Part shown: piece by piece, positions 1 through 5,663 of the stretch
How positions within the stretch are numbered: the first letter of the stretch is position 1
Layout of the letters: each line of letters begins with the position of its first letter
Source: VRUE01 sp033856195
GTDB taxonomy: Bacteria; Actinomycetota; Thermoleophilia; Solirubrobacterales; 70-9
DNA: 11,261 nt
Direction of reading: 5' to 3'
NCBI GenBank assembly: GCA_033856195.1
Contig: JAWVFL010000076.1
Location: 1-11,261 of the forward strand
Notes under the pieces: generated by a model
Told to the model about the DNA's origin: nothing
What the model saw: only the letters and a program-made list of their open reading frames with translations
Databases searched by the model: none
Made by a program: the position numbers and the translations under genes

Positions 1-127
1 CGACGACCGCGTCAGCGCCGTCGCCCTGGTCGTCGAGTCCAGCAGCGACGAAGTCCCGCTCACGGATCCGCCGGCGGACGAGCAGCCCGCGGTGGATGGG
101 GCGGGCGCGGATGGCGACGGCGGGTAG
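1..127 (+). CDS. gyrA: C-terminal end of a gene cut by the window edge, probably DNA gyrase subunit A
   Basis: Frame 2 is open from the window edge and ends at TAG 125-127, giving 41 visible residues. It begins with the hydrophobic strand DDRVSAVALVVE and then runs into an acidic, Pro/Gly-rich tail ending in ADGDGG. A last beta-strand of the form EGDrVsaVArV followed by a disordered acidic tail is how the GyrA C-terminal beta-propeller (the DNA-wrapping domain) usually ends. The nearby fha-pstp-rodA cluster also lies close to gyrB-gyrA in many Actinobacteria. The reading frame is convincing. The gyrA identity rests on a short strand plus context and is moderate; another protein with an acidic tail cannot be excluded. 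Confidence 0.55.
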   Translation, partial: DDRVSAVALVVESSSDEVPLTDPPADEQPAVDGAGADGDGG

Positions 128-141
128 CCAAATTCCGTGCC

Positions 142-165
142 GATCCGACCGTTGCCGACCGGATC
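142..165 (+). terminator. Possible hairpin after the upstream gene
   Basis: GATCCG (142-147) and CGGATC (160-165) are perfect 6-bp inverted arms around a 12-nt loop, 15 bases after the stop of the upstream gene. No T-tract follows, so intrinsic termination is doubtful. The hairpin also sits just before the proposed GTG start at 174, where it could affect translation of the next gene instead. Confidence 0.25.
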
Positions 166-173
166 ATTCACCT

Positions 174-977
174 GTGAAGCAAGCCAAGCGAAAGGGCGAG
201 CGCCATCCGTCGCGGGTGCCGTCCTCGGTCCTTCTCCAGTTGGAGAGTGGAACGGAGTCGGCCAACCACATGGAGCAGATCGCCATGGACATGGGCAACC
301 TGCTCACCTTCCAGTTTCCGGACTGCAGCCACCGCGCTCCTGAGCTCCGCGAGCTCGGTCTGGTAACCGGGATGCGAAGGGGGGGCGTCGTCCTGTACGA
401 GGAGATGGGCCTTGGCGTTGCAGAGGCCGCAGCGGACTGGGAAAGCGATACTGTCAGGGGTTGGGCGGCGATGGCGATCGGACACGCACCGGAGCTGTCC
501 CTTGCCCAGCGGCTGGAGCTACTTCGTCCCTTTGGCGGCGACGCCCATTTCGCCGTGCGGGAGTGGGCCTGGCTCAGCGCTCGGCCTCACGTGGTCGAGG
601 CCCCCGAGACCGCTCTTGAGCTACTGCAGCCGTGGACCACCGAGGAGTCACCGAACCTGCGCCGTTTCGCCAGCGAGGTCACCAGGCCGCGCGGTGTCTG
701 GTCGACTCATATTCCCTTGCTCAAGCTCCAACCAGAGCGGGCCCTCGGTCTTCTGACCGCACTTCGCGCAGACCCGTCCCGTTACGTACAGGATTCCGTG
801 GCCAACTGGCTCAACGACGCGTCGAAGACGAGGCCCGGCTGGGTCGAAGACGTGCGCGACTCCTGGCTGGCTGGCACTCCCTCCGAGAGCACGACGCGCA
901 TCTGTCGCCGTGCTTGCCGCTCGCTTGCTCGGGCCTCTAGAGCCCGAGCCCCTGAATCTTTGCCTCTTGCTCCTTGA
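174..977 (+). CDS. DNA alkylation repair protein of the AlkC/AlkD HEAT-repeat type
   Basis: This is a predicted 267-residue all-helical HEAT-repeat protein of the family that binds DNA and removes alkylated bases such as 3-methyladenine. From GTG 174 the protein reads MKQAKRKGERHPSRVPSSVL, then TESANHMEQIAMDMGNLL (about 27-44). The diagnostic blocks follow: SDTVRGWAA (91-99), AVREWAWLSARPHV (127-140), NLRRFASEVTRPRGVW (161-176) and YVQDSVANWLNDASKTRPGW (204-223). The family signature RRFAsE.TRPR followed by SvaNwLND is clear. I chose GTG 174 because homologues carry the vPssvL..L..G segment, which excludes starting at ATG 270, while ATG 96 would overlap the upstream gene and add unrelated low-complexity residues. 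The last 17 residues or so (ARASRARAPESLPLAP) look like read-through past the natural domain end into a hairpin. The 3' end overlaps the convergent AAA+ gene by 41 nt. Exact substrate and catalytic residues cannot be assigned by eye. Confidence 0.8.
   Translation: MKQAKRKGERHPSRVPSSVLLQLESGTESANHMEQIAMDMGNLLTFQFPDCSHRAPELRELGLVTGMRRGGVVLYEEMGLGVAEAAADWESDTVRGWAAMAIGHAPELSLAQRLELLRPFGGDAHFAVREWAWLSARPHVVEAPETALELLQPWTTEESPNLRRFASEVTRPRGVWSTHIPLLKLQPERALGLLTALRADPSRYVQDSVANWLNDASKTRPGWVEDVRDSWLAGTPSESTTRICRRACRSLARASRARAPESLPLAP
927..949. terminator. Hairpin at the convergent gene ends
   Basis: GCTCGGGC (927-934) and GCCCGAGC (942-949) form a perfect 8-bp GC-rich stem around a 7-nt loop (CTCTAGA). 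It spans the stop codon of the leftward AAA+ gene (937-939) and the tail of the rightward repair gene. A loosely T-rich run (CTTTGCCTCTTGCTCCTT) follows on the + strand, but nothing comparable follows on the minus strand. It is plausibly the shared terminator of two convergent genes, stronger in the rightward direction. Confidence 0.45.
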
Positions 978-2931
978 GACGCGCCTTCCAGGTCTCGCCC
1001 TTCTTAGGATCGACAGGCTTGTTGAGGGTGCAGTTCCGCACCGCGTCGTTGAGAGCCGACTTGATCGACTTCGGGCTACGCAAGCTCGCGACCCGTGTCG
1101 ACAGCGCCTCGGCCTCGGCGTAGGTCAGGTCTTCGATAGCGCTGTCCCACTCTTCCTCGTCCACCCCGTCGGAGAGCAGGGTGGTTCGCGCCTTGGCGAG
1201 GGGTTGCCATTCTTCGACCTTCTCGTCAGCCGTCGGCGGCATCAGCGGGATGATGATGTCGAATCGGCCGGGCCGACTTATCGCGGCGTCGAACTGCTCG
1301 ACGTGATTGGTTGCGACGATGTAGACGCGCCGCCGCCGTCCGTGCAGCGCGGCAATCTTCGGCAGCATCGCCGTGGTGAGGAAGCGCGATTGGAGCTCGC
1401 CCGCTCCCTCGCGCTCGCGGACGAGCTCGTCGAACTCGTCCATCAGCACGACGATCTGGTCGCAAAACTCGAGGCGTCCGAAGAGCTCGTTCGCCTCGGC
1501 GTGGACGTTGTCGAGTCCGCGACGGGTCAGATGGGACGGATCGAGGCTGAGAAGGGGCCAGCCCAGCGCCTTGCTGACCATTCCGGCGAGTCGAGTCTTG
1601 GAAGTTCCGGGGGGCCCATAGAGAATCACCGAGATGCTGATGTCTTCTGGAAACGCCTGCCCTTCCCCGACCAACTCCCTGGCATCCAAGAGCGGGTCGA
1701 GAAACCGTTCCTGAAAGAGGTCCTTGAAACTGTGACTGACCTCCTTGTAGCGGACAGTCGAGTCCATGAGATCTCCGAGTGGGGATGAAGACGTGCTGGG
1801 GCGCAAGCGCCTCGGTTCCTCGTAGACGGCGTCCACAAACTCGAAGACGCCTTGCCGAACGGCGTCGAAGACGAGGTCCCGAAACTCGAAGCAGAAGTGG
1901 AAAACCGAAGCGGTGGGCCATGACTCCGCCTCCGACTGGCTGCCGTGATGTTCGGAAGACCAACCGTAGGCTTCGTCGATATCGAGGGGGACTCGCCGTC
2001 CAACGAGCGCCAGAGCGGCATTTCGAAGCTTGGTCAGATATGGCATCACGAACGGACGAAGGCGTCGCTCGGAGAGCAGCTGCACGAGCAGCTCGTAGTC
2101 GTAGCAGTAGGCGTAGCCAATGTTCGGGTAGAGAAATAGCGGACGGCTTCGGGGCCAGTTTCCATCGGGTCGCTGGCCAGCGAAGAACTGACTGATGGCG
2201 TGTTGAAGCAGTCGGCGTTGCCGGGGCGTCATCCGGTCCAGCCCCGTGGTGATGCTGGCGGTGAGAACGCTGTAGGCCAGCTCGAAGTAGTCGGCGTCGG
2301 GGCTGTCCGCCGCGATCAGCCCGCTCTCTTCGTTGAGGTGGCTCCAGGTCCAGCGCTCCACCCTCTCCCGCGCCTTCTTCTCCAGCCTTTTCCACTGCCC
2401 TAAGACCCGCACGACCTTGTGGGTGAGAAAGGCGGTCCTGGGATAGGTCTTGATCCGGAGCCCGCCGCTGTCGCGGAGTAGAGCGTTGAGGTGGGCGATC
2501 TTCTCGTCCACCTTCTCGACTTCCGCTGCCTTCATCCCCTCTTTTTCGCCCAAGTTGTGGATCGCCTCGAGCAGGAATGCCGAGGTGAAAGGGTTGTCCT
2601 CCGGAAGACAAGCACTTTTCCACTCCTCGTTCACGAACTTCGACCGCAGCCGACGGCGAGTCTCCTCGTCCCATTCCTGACCACCAAGCATGCCGGCCGC
2701 CTTCAGGTAGGCGAGACAGGTGGCGGTGCTGGCCTTGGACGTCTTCGTAGCTCCGAAGGCGGGATCGTCGACCCGGGTCTCGAAACCTTCCTTGTCGTAG
2801 CGGAAGTAGCTCAGCGAGGCAACCGAGCCCTCTTGCATCTGGTCGAGGTACTCGATCAGGCTCTTGAGTTCGTTGAAACTGAGACCGTGAGGCGCAGGCC
2901 GCAACGACTCCGATACCTCGGCGTCCGCCAC
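937..2931 (-). CDS. AAA+ ATPase with an N-terminal alpha/alpha-toroid-like region
   Basis: This 664-residue protein has two parts. Residues 1 to about 380 are helical and Trp/Tyr-rich, with no conventional domain I can name. The segment SQFFAGQRPDGNWP (247-260) holds a Q-x-x-D-G-x-W motif like the QW motifs of terpene cyclase/prenyltransferase alpha/alpha toroids. Later pieces, YAYCYDYELLVQLL (273-286) and ESWPTASVFHFCFEF (336-350), fit helical hairpins of such a barrel. Residues about 400-640 are a classical AAA+ module: Walker A GPPGTSKT (439-446), Walker B IVVLMDEFDE (493-502), sensor-1 ATN (540-542) and arginine-finger motif SRPGRFD (552-558). The ATPase is expected to be active. The start is GTG 2929-2931, only 5 nt after the stop of the upstream gene, with no clear Shine-Dalgarno, which suggests translational coupling. 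The closest general resemblance is to FtsH/Cdc48-like AAA ATPases. The physiological role is unknown; pairing with a deoxyribosyltransferase-like protein suggests a sensor/motor for that effector (inference). Confidence 0.88.
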   Translation of the reverse strand: MADAEVSESLRPAPHGLSFNELKSLIEYLDQMQEGSVASLSYFRYDKEGFETRVDDPAFGATKTSKASTATCLAYLKAAGMLGGQEWDEETRRRLRSKFVNEEWKSACLPEDNPFTSAFLLEAIHNLGEKEGMKAAEVEKVDEKIAHLNALLRDSGGLRIKTYPRTAFLTHKVVRVLGQWKRLEKKARERVERWTWSHLNEESGLIAADSPDADYFELAYSVLTASITTGLDRMTPRQRRLLQHAISQFFAGQRPDGNWPRSRPLFLYPNIGYAYCYDYELLVQLLSERRLRPFVMPYLTKLRNAALALVGRRVPLDIDEAYGWSSEHHGSQSEAESWPTASVFHFCFEFRDLVFDAVRQGVFEFVDAVYEEPRRLRPSTSSSPLGDLMDSTVRYKEVSHSFKDLFQERFLDPLLDARELVGEGQAFPEDISISVILYGPPGTSKTRLAGMVSKALGWPLLSLDPSHLTRRGLDNVHAEANELFGRLEFCDQIVVLMDEFDELVREREGAGELQSRFLTTAMLPKIAALHGRRRRVYIVATNHVEQFDAAISRPGRFDIIIPLMPPTADEKVEEWQPLAKARTTLLSDGVDEEEWDSAIEDLTYAEAEALSTRVASLRSPKSIKSALNDAVRNCTLNKPVDPKKGETWKARLKEQEAKIQGLGL

Positions 2932-2936
2932 CGGTT

Positions 2937-3551
2937 TCAGCTGGGCCGGAGCGGCCGGGTGATCTGCGCCAGGCGCTCAGCGGCGCTCTCGACTGGATCG
3001 CTCGCGCGGGTATCGCGCTCGAGCTCCGAGGCGATCAGGTCAAGCTCGGCGTGGCCCGCCTCGATGGTTCCAACCGGATCGAGGAGAAGGCCCTCCGGGA
3101 CCGCGATGCGCGTTTCAGGGCCTTGCCTGCGCCTGAAGTCCTCAATTGCATTGTCCGGCGTGGGCTGCGAGATCACGTACTGCCTCAGGGTGAGGTCGCT
3201 GGGCACCTCCGAGCAGTAGATCGGCGTGCCGGCGGCCACGGCATAACCGATCTCCATCGCCCCCGACTGGCCGATGTATCCCTCTGGCGCGACGAGCCAA
3301 ACGAAGTCAGAGGCCTCGATTGCGGCGAGGTGACGGCTCTGGACGAGTTTGATCGCCCGCACGCGGTCGCTTGCCACGAAGAGAAAGTCGCCGAATTGGT
3401 CGACGACGCGAGGATCGGCTGGCGATAGAACCCGAATGCCGCTGTCGGTGAGCGCGTAGACCGCGTCCTCGATCGCGCCCATGGCGCGTCGGAAGCTCCC
3501 CGAGACGGTGACCGTCAACTGACTTCTGCTCTTTGGGTCTCGTTGCGTCAT
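2937..3551 (-). CDS. Nucleoside 2-deoxyribosyltransferase-like (NDT/DRHyd-type) Rossmann-fold protein
   Basis: This is a predicted 204-residue soluble protein. Landmarks of the NDT-like fold come in the right order: beta-1 TVTVSGSF (13-20), a helix then GIRVLSPADPRVV (38-50), FLFVASDR (56-63), HLAAIEASDFVWLVAPEGYIG (74-94) and GAMEIGYAVAAGTPIY (97-112). Glu100 in the EIGYA motif aligns with the catalytic nucleophile Glu of nucleoside deoxyribosyltransferases. Relatives cleave or transfer the N-glycosidic bond of (deoxy)nucleosides or nucleotides, and diverged members are proposed effectors in nucleotide-based conflict systems. The C-terminal 60 residues or so are helical and unassigned. Start ATG 3549-3551 puts 12 residues before beta-1. 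The frame stays open to TTG 3617, but that extension (ILSYWKHLAIERL) looks unlike the fold. It is first gene of a two-gene operon with the AAA+ ATPase (5-nt gap). Substrate is unknown. Confidence 0.72.
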   Translation of the reverse strand: MTQRDPKSRSQLTVTVSGSFRRAMGAIEDAVYALTDSGIRVLSPADPRVVDQFGDFLFVASDRVRAIKLVQSRHLAAIEASDFVWLVAPEGYIGQSGAMEIGYAVAAGTPIYCSEVPSDLTLRQYVISQPTPDNAIEDFRRRQGPETRIAVPEGLLLDPVGTIEAGHAELDLIASELERDTRASDPVESAAERLAQITRPLRPS

Positions 3552-3674
3552 GGTCGCTCTAAATATGGCACTGGCCAGCCGCTCGATGGCTAAATGTTTC
3601 CAGTAAGACAAAATCAATGATGATGGCAGCCGCGGACGTAAAATGTGCGGCGTAATATCCTTTTAGAGCGCCAA

Positions 3675-3686
3675 TTCTGCGCAGAA
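3675..3686. repeat. Perfect 12-bp palindrome, operator candidate
   Basis: TTCTGCGCAGAA is exactly self-complementary and covers most of the possible leftward -10 element at 3674-3679. A repressor dimer bound here would block that promoter. No other copy was seen in the window. Confidence 0.4.
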
Positions 3687-3692
3687 CTGAAA

Positions 3693-3705
3693 TGTTTGAC
3701 AAACA
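3693..3705. repeat. Perfect 6-1-6 palindrome, operator candidate
   Basis: TGTTTG and CAAACA flank a single central A. The site covers the possible leftward -35 element (3697-3702) and ends 12 bases before the ATG of the rightward gene, so one bound protein could influence both directions. Confidence 0.4.
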
Positions 3706-3717
3706 ACATTGTGACCG

Positions 3718-4254
3718 ATGAAAGGGCTCGTCCCGGTCGTCCAAAGCCGCACCGCGATCTTGGGCTGGCTCGCAGCCCGGGCCGCCGGCGTCCTCGGCCA
3801 AGAGGCGATCGCCTCTTGGCTCGAGAAGGAAGGGCTTGCCATCGGCCTGCGCGGTTTGCGCGATGCCCTCGGTGCGCGCATGGCAGCTGCAACGCCGACC
3901 GCCGACCCCGCGGACATGGGATGGGTGTGGGAGTCGGTCGACTTCGATGCGATCAAGCTCGACCTCGACCTCGCCTTGGTCGTCTTTCCCTCGCCTGACC
4001 ACATTGGAAACCTCGTACGAGACCTGAAGTCAACCGAACGGGTGATTCGGATTTACCGCAGCTACGAGAACGACGTCGTGGGCGTCCTCACCTACTCCGG
4101 CGCCAGGGAGCGGCAGCGACTGCAGATCTTCCTCGAGGAGCGTCAACCGGATCTGCAATGGCTCGTCATCCGAGAGGTGGACGACTCATCGGCCGCGCCC
4201 GCCTGGCTCGCTTTGGCTAAGAAGACCGCAAGGCAGGAGGGCCTGTCCCGCTAG
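3718..4254 (+). CDS. Uncharacterised 178-residue protein with a predicted ferredoxin-like (RAM/ACT-type) C-terminal half
   Basis: I do not recognise a named family. The N-terminal 60 residues or so are helical (for example QEAIASWLEKEGLAIGLRGL, 28-47). From about residue 82 the pattern is strand LDLALVVFPS, helix HIGNLVRDLK, strand VIRIYRSYEN, strand VVGVLTYSG, helix ARERQRLQIFLEER, strand LQWLVIREVD. This is a beta-alpha-beta-beta-alpha-beta order as in Lrp/AsnC effector (RAM) and ACT domains. A helical N-terminus with such a domain could make a transcriptional regulator, but no clear helix-turn-helix is visible. ATG 3718 has no good Shine-Dalgarno; it is kept because the N-terminal helices read as real protein. 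The gene is divergent from the NDT-like/AAA+ operon and shares its palindromic intergenic region, so regulating that operon is an attractive but unproven role. A perfect 24-bp palindrome lies within codons 27-35. Confidence 0.68.
   Translation: MKGLVPVVQSRTAILGWLAARAAGVLGQEAIASWLEKEGLAIGLRGLRDALGARMAAATPTADPADMGWVWESVDFDAIKLDLDLALVVFPSPDHIGNLVRDLKSTERVIRIYRSYENDVVGVLTYSGARERQRLQIFLEERQPDLQWLVIREVDDSSAAPAWLALAKKTARQEGLSR
3797..3820. repeat. Perfect 24-bp palindrome inside a coding region
   Basis: The arm GCCAAGAGGCGA (3797-3808) is followed at once by its exact reverse complement (3809-3820), with GCGATCGC at the centre. Allowing one bulged T (3821), the pairing continues through CTCG (3793-3796) and CGAG (3822-3825). 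It encodes part of the N-terminal helices of the small protein. On mRNA it would make a very stable hairpin about 80 nt after the start codon. Confidence 0.9.
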
Positions 4255-4274
4255 CAGGCGCTTTACGCCGCCTG
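4255..4274. terminator. Short hairpin between convergent genes
   Basis: CAGGCG (4255-4260) and CGCCTG (4269-4274) can pair around an 8-nt loop, directly after the stop of the rightward small gene and over the stop of the leftward HNH gene. There is no T-tract. It is the only termination-like structure in the 8-base gap between the two stops. Confidence 0.3.
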
Positions 4275-4769
4275 AGGCAAGTACTGCTGCCACGCGCTCG
4301 GAATCTTCGGGCTCGCCACCTGGATGAATACCGTCGGCTCCGGCGCCTTAGGCGTCTGCTTCGGGTGCATGTGGATCTCGCGGGGGAGGCGGTTGCCCTT
4401 GCGGCGGTTGCAGGTGGCGCAGGCGGCGACGATGTTCTCCCAGACGGATTTGCCGCCGCGGGAGCGGGGGATCACGTGGTCGACGGTGAGGCCGGACTTG
4501 GTCGAGCCGCAGTACTGGCAGGTCCAGGAATCGCGGGCGAGGACGGCGCGGCGGGTGATCTTGCGGCGGTGGGCCTCGCGGGGGATCCGCACGTAGTTGA
4601 CGAGGCGGATCACGTCGGGGCGCTCGAGGGTCATGTGCTCGGAGTGCAGGGCGCCCTCGCGCTGCTCGAGCAGCTCTGCCTTTTGCTTGAGCAGGAGCAC
4701 GGCGGCTCGTCTCAGCGTGCAGACGTTGATCGGCTCATACGTCGCATTGAGGACCAAGACGCGTGCCAT
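4263..4769 (-). CDS. HNH endonuclease family protein
   Basis: This 168-residue protein has an N-terminal block MARVLVLNATYEPINVCTLR typical of the widespread actinobacterial/cyanobacterial HNH family. The zinc-supported beta-beta-alpha-metal nuclease motif follows: CQYC (84-87), TVDHVIPRSRGGKSVWENIV (95-114) and CATCNRRKGNR (117-127). The general base pair is Asp97-His98, the central Asn is Asn112, and the final position is Asn121 with Arg122 where many relatives have His. The four cysteines for zinc are present. Members are chromosomal single-copy genes of poorly known function and are not necessarily defence nucleases. It lies 50 nt downstream of pheA in the same direction and appears to have its own promoter. 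Start ATG 4767-4769 is the only one giving the conserved N-terminus. Confidence 0.9.
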   Translation of the reverse strand: MARVLVLNATYEPINVCTLRRAAVLLLKQKAELLEQREGALHSEHMTLERPDVIRLVNYVRIPREAHRRKITRRAVLARDSWTCQYCGSTKSGLTVDHVIPRSRGGKSVWENIVAACATCNRRKGNRLPREIHMHPKQTPKAPEPTVFIQVASPKIPSAWQQYLPQAA

Positions 4770-4779
4770 GGTGCCCAGG

Positions 4780-4810
4780 ATTGTAGGGGGACGGCGGACT
4801 GGTCAGTCAA
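4780..4810 (-). promoter_or_regulatory. Probable promoter of the HNH gene, near-leaderless
   Basis: Read leftward, TTGACT (4810-4805) and TACAAT (4785-4780) are separated by 19 nt. The -10 ends 10 nt before the ATG, so the transcript would carry only a few leader bases, consistent with the missing Shine-Dalgarno and with common actinobacterial leaderless genes. A small dyad, GACTG-GT-CAGTC (4797-4808), overlaps the -35. Confidence 0.4.
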
Positions 4811-4819
4811 GCGGAGGGC

Positions 4820-5653
4820 TCAGGAGAGCGGATAGGAGCCGAGGATTCGGACAGATTCCGCCTTCGCCCGCAGCTCCCCGATCGCCGCCGCGACCGGCTC
4901 CTCGGCGAGCGCCCCCTCGAGGTCGCAGAAGAACATGTAGCGCCCGAGGCCCTGGCGCATCGGCCGCGACTCGATGCGGCTGAGGTTGATCCCCCGCGCC
5001 GAGAAAACGGCCAGGGCGTCGACCAGGGCGCCGGGGTGGTCCTCGCCGAGCTCGGAGAAGACCAGCGACGTCTTCCAGGGACCGACGCCGGCGGGCTCGG
5101 TACCGGCCGGGGCGATCCAGACGAAACGGGTGACGTTGGCGCTCTCGTCCTCGACCCCTTCGCGCAGCAGCGCACAGCCGTAGAGGCCGGCCGCGGCGCG
5201 GGCGCCGAGCGCCGCCCAGGGACGCTGGGACTCGCTCACCATCCGCACCGCGGCGGCGGTGCTGCTGACGCTGCGCAGTTCGATCCCAGGCAGCGCCTCG
5301 CGTAGGAAGTGGGCGCACTGGGCCAGCGGCTGGGGGTGGGAGAGCACCGCCTCGACGTCCTCGACGCCGACGCCCTCGCGGGCGATCAGGTGGACCCGCA
5401 CCCGGTAGTCGTGCTCGCCGACGATCGTCACCGCCTCGGTCTCGAAGGCGAGGGCATCGAGCGTCGGCCGCACCGAGCCCTCGATCGAGTTCTCGAACGG
5501 GACCAGGGCGCGGTCGGCCTCGCCGCGCTCGACGGCGAGGATCGCGTCGGGGATCGTCGTCGTCCGCAGCGGCTCGAACTCGGTCGCGCCGATCGCCTCG
5601 CCGAGCGCGTCCTCGGTGAAGGTTCCCGCCGGCCCGAGGTAGGCGATCCGCAC
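4820..5653 (-). CDS. pheA: Prephenate dehydratase
   Basis: This cytoplasmic enzyme converts prephenate to phenylpyruvate in L-phenylalanine biosynthesis. The 277 residues match the usual length of a monofunctional enzyme. The N-terminus RIAYLGPAGTFTEDAL (2-17) is the family hallmark. VPFENSIEGSV (51-61) and the catalytic TRF motif NVTRF (173-177) follow. A C-terminal ACT regulatory domain (about 195-275) contains GALVDAL (208-214) and ESRP (228-231), the phenylalanine-binding motifs, so feedback inhibition is expected. The start is GTG 5651-5653, with the purine-rich GGGCGGAAG just upstream; ten bases separate it from the stop of the CARDB gene, so the two are probably co-transcribed. No chorismate mutase domain is fused. 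Confidence 0.97.
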   Translation of the reverse strand: MRIAYLGPAGTFTEDALGEAIGATEFEPLRTTTIPDAILAVERGEADRALVPFENSIEGSVRPTLDALAFETEAVTIVGEHDYRVRVHLIAREGVGVEDVEAVLSHPQPLAQCAHFLREALPGIELRSVSSTAAAVRMVSESQRPWAALGARAAAGLYGCALLREGVEDESANVTRFVWIAPAGTEPAGVGPWKTSLVFSELGEDHPGALVDALAVFSARGINLSRIESRPMRQGLGRYMFFCDLEGALAEEPVAAAIGELRAKAESVRILGSYPLS

Positions 5654-5663
5654 GGCTTCCGCC

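Larger units (their letters stand above)
3552..3717. promoter_or_regulatory. Divergent AT-rich intergenic region with palindromic operator-like sites
   Basis: This 166-bp region separates the leftward NDT-like/AAA+ operon from the rightward small gene, and is visibly AT-richer than its surroundings. Reading leftward, TTGTCA (3702-3697), a 17-nt spacer and CAGAAT (3679-3674) form a plausible sigma-70-type promoter, which would leave a leader of roughly 115 nt. Two perfect palindromes coincide with it: TGTTTGACAAACA (3693-3705) over the -35 and TTCTGCGCAGAA (3675-3686) over the -10. An isolated TAATAT (3653-3658) could be a rightward -10, but has no matching -35. Confidence 0.4.

Noticed and set aside
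96..173. ATG 96 as start of the repair gene
   Set aside because: It would overlap the coding end of the upstream gene, and the extra residues do not resemble the family N-terminus. GTG 174 fits better.
1226..2674. 482-codon open frame overlapping the AAA+ gene in another minus-strand frame
   Set aside because: Arg/Pro/Ser-rich translation without motifs. The overlapping frame has all AAA+ signatures.
3552..3617. TTG 3617 as start of the NDT-like gene
   Set aside because: The extension is not part of the fold. It cannot be excluded, because neither start has a strong ribosome binding site.
4263..4769. HNH endonuclease as a component of the candidate defence system
   Set aside because: Its family is widespread and chromosomal, it lies on the far side of a convergent junction, and it has its own promoter next to pheA.
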